The notes: generated by a model not told the origin, from the letters alone. Positions 22,676 through 33,289 are shown, numbered from the stretch's first letter. The stretch: DNA of 64,000 bases from Lophius americanus (GCA_037951165.1 JBBDHG010000545.1:46300-110299); one strand, 5' to 3'. Made by a program: numbers and translations.

Positions 22676-23492
22676 CGGCAACAAGAAGGGTCGAGGCCGC
22701 AAAGTCAAGAAGTCTGAGTCGGAGAGCGGCATCTCTAAACTCCTGAAGACTCTGAGGAAGGACGGCTCGGGGAAGAAGGCTGCGGCTGCCCTGAAAATGC
22801 GAGGGCGGGATCTCTCCAGCAGCAGTTCCACGTTAGACGGGAAGTATCGCGCCAACCGCCGCGGCTCTCTCGATCGATCGCCGACCCAAAGGCGCGGCGC
22901 GTCCCCCGATCGTCGGCGGGCCAAATCGATGGACCGCAGGACAGAGAGGAGGCATCGGGACCGAACGCCCGAGAGGGAATACGATGACGGAGGGTTCCTG
23001 GCCGTCACCCCTGAGCGCAAGTTCTGTGAGCGGAGGCTCCTCAAGGACTCGCCGATGGCGGGGCGGGTCAGGGAGGCCACACCCCCCGACCACCCCAACC
23101 ACAACGGGGACGCTTCTACTCCGTCCAGAGGACGCACGTACGATCGATCGACAAAGAACGGCAACCTCCTGAGAGACTCTTCGTCGGAGAGGAGGGAGGA
23201 GCAGTATCGCACGAACGGGACGCCGGAGAGACGGTACCGCGTGGAGCGGGACTCCTCCCCCGACAGCAACTACAGTCGGGACGAGCTGAACTACGCCGCG
23301 GCGCCCAGACTGAAGGACTACTACAGCATGATCAAGAACAACGCCGGTCACAACAACGCTGCCTACAACAACACGGGCCACAACAATAACGCAGTCGGCC
23401 CGAACGGCCCGAAAGGCCCGAAAGGCCCGAACCAGCTGCCCGAGCCCAAGAGGAGGCTGTACAAAGAGAGCCCAAAAGACCTGAGCATCTGA
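22351..23492 (+). CDS. magi1: magi1 exon J: terminal coding exon, long basic tail
   Basis: The last exon adds 380 residues. It opens with D-G-S-S-D-G-N-P-P-T-P-G and L-E-S-S-Y-P-P-D-L-H-K-P-S (a MAGI1 signature), then an 11-Gly run encoded by 22647-22679, a Lys/Arg-rich block (N-K-K-G-R-G-R-K-V-K-K) that looks like a nuclear localisation signal, and R-S-P/T-P-E-R repeats like SR proteins. It ends with N-N-x-G-H-N-N and G-P-K repeats and R-R-L-Y-K-E-S-P-K-D-L-S-I, TGA at 23490. The mammalian long isoform also ends D-L-S-I after an Arg-rich tail. Last residues L-x-I fit a class II PDZ ligand (inference). Confidence 0.93.
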
Positions 23493-23913
23493 CGCCGAGC
23501 AGAACCACCCCTGGCCGCTCTCTCCTCTAACACTGGAATTGGACCTCTGAGGATACCGACTCTACTGCTTTAAACCGGTTCACCGGTTTTGCCTGGACCC
23601 CCTCCCGATCCAGAGATTCACAAAACAGCGGGAGAACAATCCTCCTCTCAGCCGCTCACTTGTTTTCTGTCATGTCGGAGTTGTTTTTGATCACAAACAC
23701 ACAAAGTTGTTGTGCTTTAGTTGAGGTATTTCATGTGCCTGCTTTTTAAAGTCAGTGGTATTTACTATCTTGAACATCTTTGTTCCCTCAGAGCTATGAA
23801 ACATTCTTCTTCCAGTCCTGGTTACTGCAAAAAGCTTGTTTTCCCACTCGGTTTTGTTTTTGTTTTGTTTTTTGCGTTCTTGAACGACTTTCCTGAACAA
23901 ACTATAGCACAAT

Positions 23914-23919
23914 AATAAA
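23914..23919 (+). promoter_or_regulatory. Candidate proximal poly(A) signal of magi1
   Basis: AATAAA, 422 nt after the stop codon, in unique sequence; a G/T-rich stretch follows at 23930-23945. Confidence 0.45.
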
Positions 23920-24006
23920 CTGACGGTTCACAAGAGGTGGGGAAGTCACGCCGGACTTTCAGGGCGAAAAAGAATCTAAATTGAAGATGAGATGGTAGAG
24001 GAGTGA

Positions 24007-24011
24007 TAAAT

Positions 24012-24045
<34 letters not shown>

Positions 24046-24070
24046 GTATGTATATATATATATATGTATA
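24007..24070. repeat. TA microsatellite with CATATA/GTATAT interruptions
   Basis: Simple repeat inside the presumed magi1 3'UTR or just downstream of its proximal end. Confidence 0.95.
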
Positions 24071-24639
24071 TGTATAATATATGACTTTTTTTTAGGGATT
24101 TCATCACTATTTATTTCTAATCTGGCACATATGTGGAGCACGCTTGGTCTCTTCGTTTGAAAACCCAGGTAGAAGTCCACACTGTACCTGGGAGAAGCAT
24201 GCTGTATCCTCGCTGTTGCATCTTATCTTTGAAATGTTTGGCAGCTCATCCTCCCTTTGTCTGAAAACGCCATCATGGAAGGAAAAACAAACATCAGGTG
24301 ACCCACATCCACGGCGCCGATCCTTCGCTGCTCCTGTTTAACTCTTTCATGTCCTCGCCAAGAAAACAACTGAAAGAAAAAAATAAATCTTCATTTTATC
24401 CATTTAATATCTTAGACGTGTCAAATTTTTTACCATTAAATGACCCCAAAAAAAGAAAAAAGGTTAAAAAAAAATTGCATGATGAAATTTTGTACTTCAT
24501 GGAAAAAAGTCAGTTTGAATTCGATTACTTCCACGTTTTGGTAAAGTTTGTTTTTAGAAAAGTGTTTGACCCCCTCCAGACTTTTCAGTAAGCCCGAAAA
24601 CGCTTTAATATACCCCAAAAAATCCATTTTGCGTTATGA

Positions 24640-24762
24640 ATAGGACTTTGTGAACGCGGTGGTGTCCCCCAGGGCTCCGTCCTCGGCCCCTTGCTCTTTA
24701 GCATACACATGCTGCCACTGGCTGGTATTATAAACAGGTTCAGTCACATTTCTCACTAAGAA
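24640..24762 (+). mobile_element. LINE reverse transcriptase fragment
   Basis: Reads G-G-V-P-Q-G-S-V-L-G-P-L-L-F-S-I-H-M-L-P, then I-I-N-R-F-S-H and a stop. This is the conserved motif of L2/CR1-like reverse transcriptases. It sits inside the presumed magi1 3'UTR in sense orientation. Confidence 0.78.
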
Positions 24763-25799
24763 AAAAGACTCAAAATGTGCCCAACCAAACGGTTGAGCGG
24801 GACATCAAAGGGTTAATGCAGCAGGGAAGGAACTTGGCGCGTTTCGACAAAAAAAGCAAAACAGTTTCTCTGTTTAAGGGGGTTGAAAAAATGTCAAAAT
24901 GTGTTTCTCATCCGGTTCTGAAATTGGAAAAGCCTGAATTTTGTGGCCGCAGCAGCTTGAAGCTGCCTGGACACACGGTTGATGGAGTTTAACACAGATA
25001 TGTGATTTTATCCCCGTGTGAGATGCATGATTGTGGTTTAAACACTTTATCCGAGCGAGGAGAATGGAGAAGGATCCAACAAGCATCGTCAGCCCCTCGT
25101 CTTCACGCTGATGATCCCGCGCGCTCCGTCATTGTCGGCCACGTGTGGAGAGTCACGGTACCGGAGGAGTCCGATCTGCCACGCTGAGCCACGCTGTCAC
25201 GCCACTGGAGTCTGACTGCTGCTTTATGATGTGTCGTTACGTCGTGTGTGTGTGCGTGTTCTCTGTTTTACGTTTCGTTAGAAACCCCAAGGTAAACTGG
25301 AAAAATCACAACCGACGCATCGTTCGATCACTGTCGTCGCCACGGTACTGCACGGACCAGAAAAGTAGACGTCGAGAGAATTGAACCCCTCCGCCATCAC
25401 CTTTAAAGAATTTTCCGTTGAAGTTTTTGTACGTCCAACTATTAGGAACCCGTCACGGATTGAAACGTTGCCTTTTTTCTTGTACAAAAGAGAAATTTAT
25501 GAAGCCTCAGCAGCTAAAAGTATATCGTGTTTATATCTCTGAAATGGACCTGATGATTAATGGGGATTATGTTGATTTACTCCGGTTCAGGTATGTAAAG
25601 ACATTTTCAAACGAATGACCGTATTTGGTCAGTGGAAGGAAACTGTTTGATGGTTTTAAGTCTCTCTTGATGGTTAGCCTGCCTTTGTATTATAAAGCAC
25701 TCGTATGCAGTCTGTGTTCTTCAAGCATTAGTTCTCGCAGTGTGCTCCGGACAAAATGTTGTCTCTGTGTTGATAAAAGCAGTACATGTATATGGGCCA

Positions 25800-25806
<7 letters not shown>

Positions 25807-25875
<69 letters not shown>
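25807..25875. repeat. TA microsatellite
   Basis: (TA)n with two GTATAT interruptions, about 250 bp before the distal poly(A) signal. Confidence 0.95.
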
Positions 25876-26053
25876 AACTATGCATATATAAATACTACAT
25901 TGTTCATAGCTTTATTTGACCCATGAAGCTATACATACAGTAACATTAGTCTAAGTACAAGTAGGTGTGGACTTATGCAGCTTCTCTCCTCCAGATGGAT
26001 TACGATGTATATGTAGCTATCAAAGAAGTCTGTGAATGCTATTTTTATTATCA

Positions 26054-26059
26054 AATAAA
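26054..26059 (+). promoter_or_regulatory. Candidate distal poly(A) signal of magi1
   Basis: AATAAAG preceded by TTTTTATTATC and followed within 50 nt by a 32-nt T run; typical arrangement of a vertebrate cleavage region. Confidence 0.45.
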
Positions 26060-26094
26060 GTTTTCCATACAAATACAAAAGCATTTTCGACAAC

Positions 26095-26100
<6 letters not shown>

Positions 26101-26130
<30 letters not shown>
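26101..26130. repeat. Poly-T tract
   Basis: About 30 consecutive T just beyond the distal poly(A) signal of magi1. Confidence 0.9.
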
Positions 26131-26133
<3 letters not shown>

Positions 26134-27039
26134 GTAATGTCTCCGGAGAGAAGCTCGAGTTTGTTTTTTTTCATCCGACTCACACGATGACACGACGTCT
26201 TGATGCGCAGCTTCAAAGGCTTTGGTTGACGTTTTTTTTTTTTTACGAAAGAAAGGGGGAAAAAAATTCCAAAGAAGTAAACCAGAAATAGCGCCAAACG
26301 GTCTGGGAATTATTTGTCTGCTTAGAAAAGTGTTAAATCCACTTAATGCTGCAGAAGATAAAAAATGAAATGAAGTGTAAGAAAAAGAACTGTGTCAGTT
26401 TAAAAAAAAAAGCACCTGAACCCAAATCATATCATTAATCTCAAAAATCTCAATAATGCTGGTTTTCTTAAGCATCAAGCACCAGTTTTTATTTATTTTT
26501 TATTTTTATTAATGGCCAATCACGCTATAAACATTCAAAACAATTTCACAATTTCAAACAGTTGGATAAAAACATCAATAATACTCAGATACTGATTGAA
26601 TAAATATATTATTTGATTTAATTGAATGAGGAAAATAGTTTTTCTTGGATGCCTGGGAGGCGATGGATCCATTCCAAACTTCAAACGTCTCCTTTTTTTA
26701 CTCCTTCTGAACCTTCTAGCGAGTTTTTAATGAGCGACGGAGGGAGAAATAAATATTTGTGACCTCTAATGAGGCGTCCACCTCTTAAACCTTCATGAGA
26801 AGCTGTGAGGTGTAATCCCACTAACAGGTTCTGACAGGTGAAATCGGAGCGTCACACCGGTTTGACCTTGAACCCTGTCTCCAGTTCACCACTTATCCCT
26901 CCTCAGACTACCTTGCCAACCCCTGCAGGACGTAAACCCCGGGAAAGATCTGAAGTGTCTGGAGGTGATCTGACCCCCGGTCCTGCAGCCCTCACAACCC
27001 GGACCTTGTCCTCGTCTCTCGGACAAACCGTCTCGTTTT

Positions 27040-27143
27040 TCCCTGCGTCAAACACGTCGACTTTGACGAGCAAATGTCCCGCCCACCGCCAGGATCCACG
27101 TTATTCTGACTTCACCTGTCGGCGGTTATAATGTTATGGCTAG
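27040..27143 (-). mobile_element. Tc1-like transposon terminal fragment
   Basis: TTCTGACTTCACCTGTCGGC followed by TATAATGTTATGGCT matches, in reverse, the terminal inverted repeat and first bases of a common fish Tc1-like element (ATAACATTAT...CACTGACAGGTGAAG). Only one end is present. Confidence 0.6.
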
Positions 27144-27839
27144 CCAGGTTAACGTAAAGGTGGCGTATTGTGCAGAGACCCCGGCAGTAGGACAAACTCA
27201 TTTATCGTACTTCCGAAAAATCACATAACATTTTTAAAAGCGATAGAAAACGTCTTTGAAAACGTCTCACATCGTAAATTATAAAGAATTAAAGTGTTAA
27301 AACTTGTTTTGATCTCAGGTGGTTCCTCCAAATAACGAAAAAAAATCTCATTTCTCTTTCCTTGTAACTGAAATAATTATTTATAATACTTTGTCAACTG
27401 TTATTGACTTTTTACTTAAGACAGAACAACTATCTTAATTGGCTTTTATGTCCGCCGGTGACACAAACAGCTGTTTTCTATAAGAAAGGCTTTTTTGTTT
27501 TTTAGCGTAGCGGGCCTAGCGTAGCTTAGCTAAGTAACAATTTGGAATAAAAGAGAAATAATGTGGACTGATAACGTGGTTCTACACACATTTTGATTAT
27601 GTTTGATATTCGTATTATATCTCTATTATATCTCTATTATATCATAATTGGTCATTTTTCCCTAACTTTAATATTAGTAAGTAATTTACTAATATTTAGG
27701 AATTTGTTTGTGTGCTATATGATGGAAACGAAGAAAACAAGATAATGATTCTATTTCCTTTAATATACCTTTGCAGCATCAAGGTTGCTGTAGATAATAA
27801 CGTTATTAAATAATAAACGAATCATCGATCTGGAAGGAT

Positions 27840-27870
27840 ATAATAATAATAATAATACATTTAATTTATC
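27840..27870 (-). mobile_element. L2-like LINE 3' tail fragment
   Basis: (AAT)n ACATTTAATTTAT, a minimal copy of the tail seen at 13505 and 35490. Confidence 0.5.
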
Positions 27871-28537
27871 TCGGTTATTAAGAACCGCAGGTCCTCCATG
27901 TTAACTGAAAAGAAAAAATAACATTTGCATGTAAATGTGAATAATGCGTCACCTCCCAGCAAAACACGGGTCTTTTATTTTTGTGTTATTATCATCATTA
28001 TTATTATTATTATTGCTGAAATGTCTGAAACAAAAAAAACAAAAACACGTAACACGACTTCTTTACGACTTCTTCTCTTTCTAAAGGTGGAACGCAACAC
28101 ATTTTGTCAAATGGGTTCATAATATCGTCCGAACTCCATCGCAAGTCCCCGATCGAACGGAAAAATGAACTGATATAACTGATATGATATAATAATCTAT
28201 GGAACCCCCGTTTAAATCTGTCCTGTGATCAACACGCTTATTAATCATAATCGGATTTTGTTCTGGTGTCTATTCATATTCATCCCTGATTAATAATGTC
28301 CTAATCCCTCAGGTCCGACACCTTCAGATCCAAGGTGACCTTTAATGGAAACCAGATTACAGCCTGGGCGTAGGAGTCTGGACTCTGAGCCCCCGTCTTG
28401 TGTCCGAAACCTTCGGTCGCTAAAAACCGATCAATGGCGTTTATTCATTTTTGACTGAATTCATTTCACTCACCACGCGTGTCGCCGGCCAAACTGTAAT
28501 TAAAACAGGAAGAGGTTGAGTCATTTGCAAAGTGCGT

Positions 28538-28543
28538 TTTATT
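28538..28543 (-). promoter_or_regulatory. Candidate poly(A) signal of rho
   Basis: AATAAA on the - strand about 300 nt after the rho stop codon. This gives a short 3'UTR, plausible for teleost rho. Confidence 0.55.
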
Positions 28544-28843
28544 TTACGTTGCCTTGATTACATGCCTCTACATTCAAAGATAAGCCAGTATCATATAGGA
28601 TCCAACTGTAAAAGAGGAATCTTTTGTTCCCGTTCCTCTGGGGAAGAAAAAATCTCAGATAATGAAGTTGGATATTCTGTACATACAGGAAACGGGCCGA
28701 CCTTTCCCTGGAACTGTCTTTAGGTTGAACCAACTCATTTGTAAAAATACAAAACAGGTAGATATTTCTGTAGACGTTTTCCCGGTGGAGCAGAAGTCTT
28801 CTTCTTCGGTGGTGGATCGTAGAGCCGATGGTGACGGCCCTGT

Positions 28844-29905
28844 TTATGCAGGAGACACGGAGCTGGAGGAGACGGAGGAGGCTTCTGTTTTGGAAGCGGT
28901 AGATGCTCCCTCCTCTTCCTCGAAGGGATTCTTCCCGCAGCACAGGGTGGTGATCATGCAGTTGCGGAACTGCTTGTTCATGCAGATGTAGATCATCGGG
29001 TTGTAGATGGAGGAACTCTTGGCAAAGAAGGCCGGGATTGTCATTAGGACTGGTCCGAACTCTGAGCCCTGATGCGTGAAGATCCACCAGGCCGTGCTGG
29101 CGTAGGGCAACCAACATACCAAGAAGGCGACGACCATGATCACCACCATGCGGCTGACTTCCCTCTCGGCCCTCTGGGTGGTCTCGGACTCCTGCTGGGC
29201 GGCGGCGGCCTCCTTTACGGCGCAGAGCAGGCGGCCGTAGCAGAAGAAGACGATGGTGAGCGGGATCATGAAGTGGCAGACGAACATGTAGATCACGAAG
29301 GACTCGTTGTTGAAGCCCTCGGCGCGGGTGTAGTAGTCGACGCCGCATGAGCACTGCATGCCCTCGGGGATGTAACGGGACCACCCGACGAGCGGGGGCA
29401 CGGCGCAAGCACAGGCCATCGTCCAGGTGCAGACCAGGCCCATGATTGCGTGGTTCTCCCCGAAGCGGAAGTTGCTGATGGGCTTGCAGACCACCATCCA
29501 CCTTTCCACAGCCAGAACCACGAGTGACCAGAGGGCGATTTCACCGCCCAGCGTCGCAAAGAATCCCTCCAGATTGCAGCCGAGGCGTCCGAGGACAAAG
29601 TAGCCGTGCATGGAGGTGTACATGGTCGTGGTGAACCCTCCAAACACCATGAAGAGGTTGGCCACGGCGAGGTTGAGCAGGATGTAGTTCAGAGCGGTCC
29701 GCAGCTTCTTGTGTTCCAGGGTGACGTACAGAGTGAGGAAGTTGACGGGGAAGCCCACCAGGATGAGGAGGAACATGTAGGCGCCCAGGGCAGCGTAAGC
29801 CGCCGGGTTGACAAGGTAGTACTGAGGGTATTCATAAGGGTTCCGGACAATGCCGGTGGTGTTTAGCATAGGGACATAAAAGTATGGTCCCTCTGTGCCG
29901 TTCAT
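28844..29905 (-). CDS. rho: Rod opsin (rhodopsin, RH1), intronless
   Basis: Rhodopsin is the rod photoreceptor GPCR that binds 11-cis-retinal and activates transducin in outer-segment discs. The 353-residue uninterrupted frame aligns without gaps to bovine numbering through the seven helices. Visible key residues: N2 and N15 glycosylation sequons, C110-C187 disulfide, counterion E113, E122, E181, H211, E134-R135-W136 (the fish form of the E/DRY motif), W265-L-P-Y, Schiff-base K296, N302-P-M-I-Y, palmitoylation C322-C323, a Ser/Thr-rich tail for rhodopsin kinase, and V-S-P-A at the end (VxPx ciliary targeting). Residue 83 is Asn rather than Asp and 299 is Ser, while A292, F261 and A269 are retained. 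Tetrapod RHO has four introns; the absence of introns is the known teleost state, from an ancient retrotransposition. It is transcribed towards magi1. Confidence 0.98.
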   Translation of the reverse strand: MNGTEGPYFYVPMLNTTGIVRNPYEYPQYYLVNPAAYAALGAYMFLLILVGFPVNFLTLYVTLEHKKLRTALNYILLNLAVANLFMVFGGFTTTMYTSMHGYFVLGRLGCNLEGFFATLGGEIALWSLVVLAVERWMVVCKPISNFRFGENHAIMGLVCTWTMACACAVPPLVGWSRYIPEGMQCSCGVDYYTRAEGFNNESFVIYMFVCHFMIPLTIVFFCYGRLLCAVKEAAAAQQESETTQRAEREVSRMVVIMVVAFLVCWLPYASTAWWIFTHQGSEFGPVLMTIPAFFAKSSSIYNPMIYICMNKQFRNCMITTLCCGKNPFEEEEGASTASKTEASSVSSSSVSPA

Positions 29906-30006
29906 GGTTGTAGCTGGCGGTTACGATCAGCCTTCTGCGGTTATTCTTCTGGCTGCTCGGGAGAGTGATGGGAAGGGACCTTGCTACAAACGGATCCGGG
30001 GCCGGC

Positions 30007-30016
30007 TTTTAAAAAG
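30007..30016 (-). promoter_or_regulatory. rho TATA box
   Basis: CTTTTTAAAA read on the - strand, 102 bp upstream of the ATG. A start site about 25-30 bp downstream would give a 5'UTR of roughly 75 nt. Confidence 0.65.
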
Positions 30017-30024
30017 GCCCACCT

Positions 30025-30053
30025 GGGATTATCCTTCCCCAAATCCGTCAGCA
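30025..30053 (-). promoter_or_regulatory. CRX/OTX-like and NRL-like sites in the rho proximal promoter
   Basis: On the - strand, TGCTGAC (half of an NRL response element) at 30047-30053 is followed by GGATAATCCC at 30025-30034, which contains the TAATCC core bound by CRX/OTX. Both sit 10-40 bp upstream of the TATA box, the same order as in the mammalian rhodopsin proximal promoter (NRE and Ret-4 elements). Function is inferred from motif and position. Confidence 0.55.
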
Positions 30054-30081
30054 CAAAGTGATTTAGGCCAGAGTTAATATC

Positions 30082-30087
30082 TAATCC
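30082..30087. promoter_or_regulatory. Second CRX/OTX-like site upstream of rho
   Basis: TAATCC on the + strand (GGATTA on the - strand), with TTAATA next to it at 30074-30079, which resembles the BAT-1 type element of rhodopsin promoters. Placement about 180 bp upstream of the ATG. Confidence 0.4.
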
Positions 30088-30435
30088 AGCCACCACTGCA
30101 AACATAACTGACCACTCATCAAGATATTAAGGTTGGCCCTGTCCAGGTCCATCACGGAGACGTCCGCTCACCCTACAGCGTGATCAGAACTCTTTTTTCC
30201 CCTGCATGAATAAGCAACTTCTTCAGGAAAACGAGGGGAGAGTGTTTTCGTAGAAAGAGCTCCGAACCGCCGCTACGATCTTGTGTTTGAGGCGGGGAAA
30301 CCAGCTAGTGAATAAATGAGCCTTTCATTCAGAGTACATAAAAACATACGTTTTTATTTTTTATGTACTCTGAAAACATAAGTTTTCATACGTTTTTATA
30401 TAGAAGAATCAGTACCGACGAGTCTCTACGTGTGT
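30088..30435. other. Sequence upstream of rho
   Basis: Unique sequence; includes an imperfect hairpin (30330-30372). May contain further rho regulatory sites but none can be assigned with confidence. Confidence 0.4.
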
Positions 30436-30548
30436 AGGCCCCCCCTCTGTCCAGGCTGTAGCCCACCTCCTGCTGGACATCAGCTGGGGTTTGACCTACG
30501 ACCCCTTTTGCAGCCCTGCAATGGATGTGGTGTAATAGAAAATGGATG
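30436..30548 (+). mobile_element. Non-LTR 3' end leading into a GATG tail
   Basis: Text of the form CCTCTGTCCAGGCTGTAGCC ... GCAGCCCTGCAATGGATGTG ... AGAAAATGGATGGATT is the familiar 3' end of a fish retroelement whose (GGAT)n tail seeds long tetranucleotide arrays. Confidence 0.6.
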
Positions 30549-31062
<514 letters not shown>

Positions 31063-31785
31063 TGAATCAAACTATGTGGATAAGAACCGACAAATGTCAC
31101 ATAATTTCCCCGTTTATTTTAGCGTAATTCATCTTTAATTTGGACGTTACTCTTCAGCGGGACTGTTTTTCTACTTGAGATGCTCGTCTTCCTCCTAAAG
31201 TCTGACGCATAGAGAACTTTGAGGGGACAAAAATGGCTTTGATCCTGGCACGGATCAAAGCCAGAGATAACATTTGTAAAATCGCTCCACTTTTTTCTTG
31301 CGTCTGGCACTGGTGCAGGTGGAGCCGGGGGTTGTCTGTACGCGGCTGAAGGTGGAGCAGAGGCAGTGGTGTTGCTGACTGATGGAGCGTCTTAGCTGTG
31401 GGTAAGGAGCTCAGCACTTTCCTAATGGGTGCTGTATTAAAGAGATTTGGGTCTTACGTGTTACTCTCACAGCCTCTAATGGATTTAATGTCACACAGGG
31501 TCATCCTCGCTCCTGCTTTCAGATCAGACACCCTCTTCGTCTTCTTCTTCTTCACCGTCTTCTTTGTCTGTTTACAATGTGTCGATGAATTTATACGGTT
31601 CGATTTGTCCTTTAGTTGGAAGTGTCTCTCTCTTTCTTTTTTAACACTTTCTGAAACAAACTATTTGAGAGGGCGTGTTTGAAATATCTTGATATACGTC
31701 CATTTTCTTGTTTGTGCGTTTTGTCGCATTTTCTTTAATGGAATGTTTACACGAAAAAAGAAAAAGAAACAAATAGGACAAGAAA
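31063..31785. other. Intergenic unique sequence
   Basis: Includes a perfect 12-bp inverted repeat with a 6-nt loop (31234-31263). No gene recognised. Confidence 0.5.
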
Positions 31786-31789
31786 AGGT

Positions 31790-31871
31790 AACAGAGTATA
31801 TAAAGAGTTTGGTCTAGACCTGCTCTTTCTGGAAAACACCTTGAGACAACTGTTGTTGTGAATTGGCGCTA

Positions 31872-31916
<45 letters not shown>

Positions 31917-31918
31917 CT
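31790..31918 (+). mobile_element. LINE/SINE 3' end with (ATTG)n tail
   Basis: GTCTAGACCTGCTCTTTCTG, CTTGAGACAACTGTTGTTGT and GGCGCTATATAAATAAAGAT followed by six or more GATT units. A second copy lies in reverse at 52578-52690. Confidence 0.75.
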
Positions 31919-32104
31919 CCACAACTTCAGATTGTATTCTGCTGAGAGGTAAAGGAAAAGGTTGGTGTCCTGAAAAATGTTGGCTAGAAACATTGAGGCT
32001 TTAATACATTTTTTTTTTTTTTAAATAGAGAGAATGTTTGAGTGAGTGAATTGTGCCCTCTGGTGGAAAGTAAGTGGAACTGACCGTGTGATGAGAAAGA
32101 ATAT

Positions 32105-32158
32105 ATATAATAATAATAATAATACATTTAATTTATAATGCACTTTACATTTGGATCA
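32105..32158 (-). mobile_element. L2-like LINE 3' tail fragment
   Basis: (AAT)n ACATTTAATTTATAATGCAC TTTACATTTGGATCAT, same tail as 13505 and 35490. Confidence 0.72.
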
Positions 32159-33285
32159 TATTCATTTAAAACAATGCAACACTAAATTAATCTACATTGT
32201 CCGACAGGGTCAAACGCACCGCAGACATCAAGTTGATGTTGGGCGAACGCTGCAAAAGCCACAACACCTTAAGAAAAACAATCTGCAAAAGCCTGAAGAC
32301 AACAGAAGTGTTTACGGAGGACACTTAAAAGTGATGCACCCCCGGACGCACCTTTATATCACTTCATTTAGTGAAACAGATATAAAACACACAACGACTG
32401 AAGTCAGCAGGTGTGATGGTGGCCATTACTTTTCTCCAGCACCTTTTGACTGTGGATGTGGGTTCTGTTGCAGGATTGGGTCGTTATTAACTTTATGTTG
32501 ATTAAAAGTTTTAATCTAAGTAACGTAGTTCCTCCGTAAACACTTCCGTTGCGTTGTTGTTTCTGAAGATCGTTTTTTTCTTAATGTTGTTGTGGCTTTT
32601 GTTATCTTAATTTGCAGCATGGGCGATGATGATGATGATGATGATGAGGAAACAGCGGACGTTAAAAACTGAAGATCAGGTACGTTACCATGGCACCGAT
32701 TCCAAACATTTTCTTTTCCAGAAGTCATGGGCGTCCAACGCATCGAATGTTAATCATTTCATATATATAACGTAACGTATATTAACGTATATTATTTCAT
32801 ATTATATATAACGTTATATTGTATATAACGTTGCTACTAAACGTTACACGTTTAGTAGCAACGTTATAATAACAATGTTATTCATGCAGGTATGCGCTGA
32901 TGCGGATATCTATGCTATGCTAATATCGTTGTTCACTCTGCATCAGTATATGGAAGACTAAGTCTGTCTATGAATTATACAGAGAGACAGTAGAGGACAG
33001 GTAGTTGGTTAGAAGTAGTGTGCATCACACAAAAACAGTCTTTGTTTAAAATAACACTAACTTTGATTTGTGTATTAGTGCCACGAGACAAAACTCCCCA
33101 TTCAAAAAAATGGTTTTAGAATGAATGAATGGAATATCGTGAATTGTGAAATTTCGGTGAAATTTCGAGACTGCCAGTCCCGAAGTATCGTGAAAACCGT
33201 GTCAGACTATAAAACGTTACGTGTTTTTAACTCGCTCAAAAGTTGTTTTTCCTTCACTTAATGTGAACAAATGATATAATGTAAA
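32159..33285. other. Intergenic sequence
   Basis: Contains a GATGAT run (32626-32646) and a perfect 20-bp hairpin (32824-32868) in AT-rich sequence; no gene seen. Confidence 0.5.
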
Positions 33286-33289
33286 CTTT

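Larger units (their letters stand above)
23493..26080 (+). other. magi1: Probable magi1 3'UTR
   Basis: After the stop there is no other coding potential on the + strand. An AATAAA at 23914-23919 could serve a short 3'UTR. A second, better candidate AATAAA at 26054-26059 follows unique AT-rich sequence with TGTACATG and TGTATATG (Pumilio-like) motifs and is followed by TTTTCC and a poly-T run. I therefore draw the UTR to about 26080. It contains TA microsatellites (24007-24070, 25807-25875) and a LINE RT fragment near 24650-24760, so part of it may be intergenic if the short form is the main one. Confidence 0.5.
26131..28519. other. magi1-rho intergenic sequence
   Basis: 2.4 kb between the two convergent 3' ends. 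It holds a Tc1 remnant (27040-27143), an L2-like tail (27840-27870) and an ATT microsatellite (27995-28013). No gene seen. Confidence 0.55.

Noticed and set aside
22625..23381. Antisense open frames over the last magi1 exon
   Set aside because: GC-rich, Arg-codon-rich exon leaves the reverse frames open; the sense frame is conserved.
28539..29501. 320-residue protein overlapping rho on the same strand
   Set aside because: Shifted frame of the rhodopsin coding sequence; the 353-residue frame is unmistakable.
29072..29866. Open frames antisense to rho
   Set aside because: Shadows of rhodopsin codons, with no independent homology.
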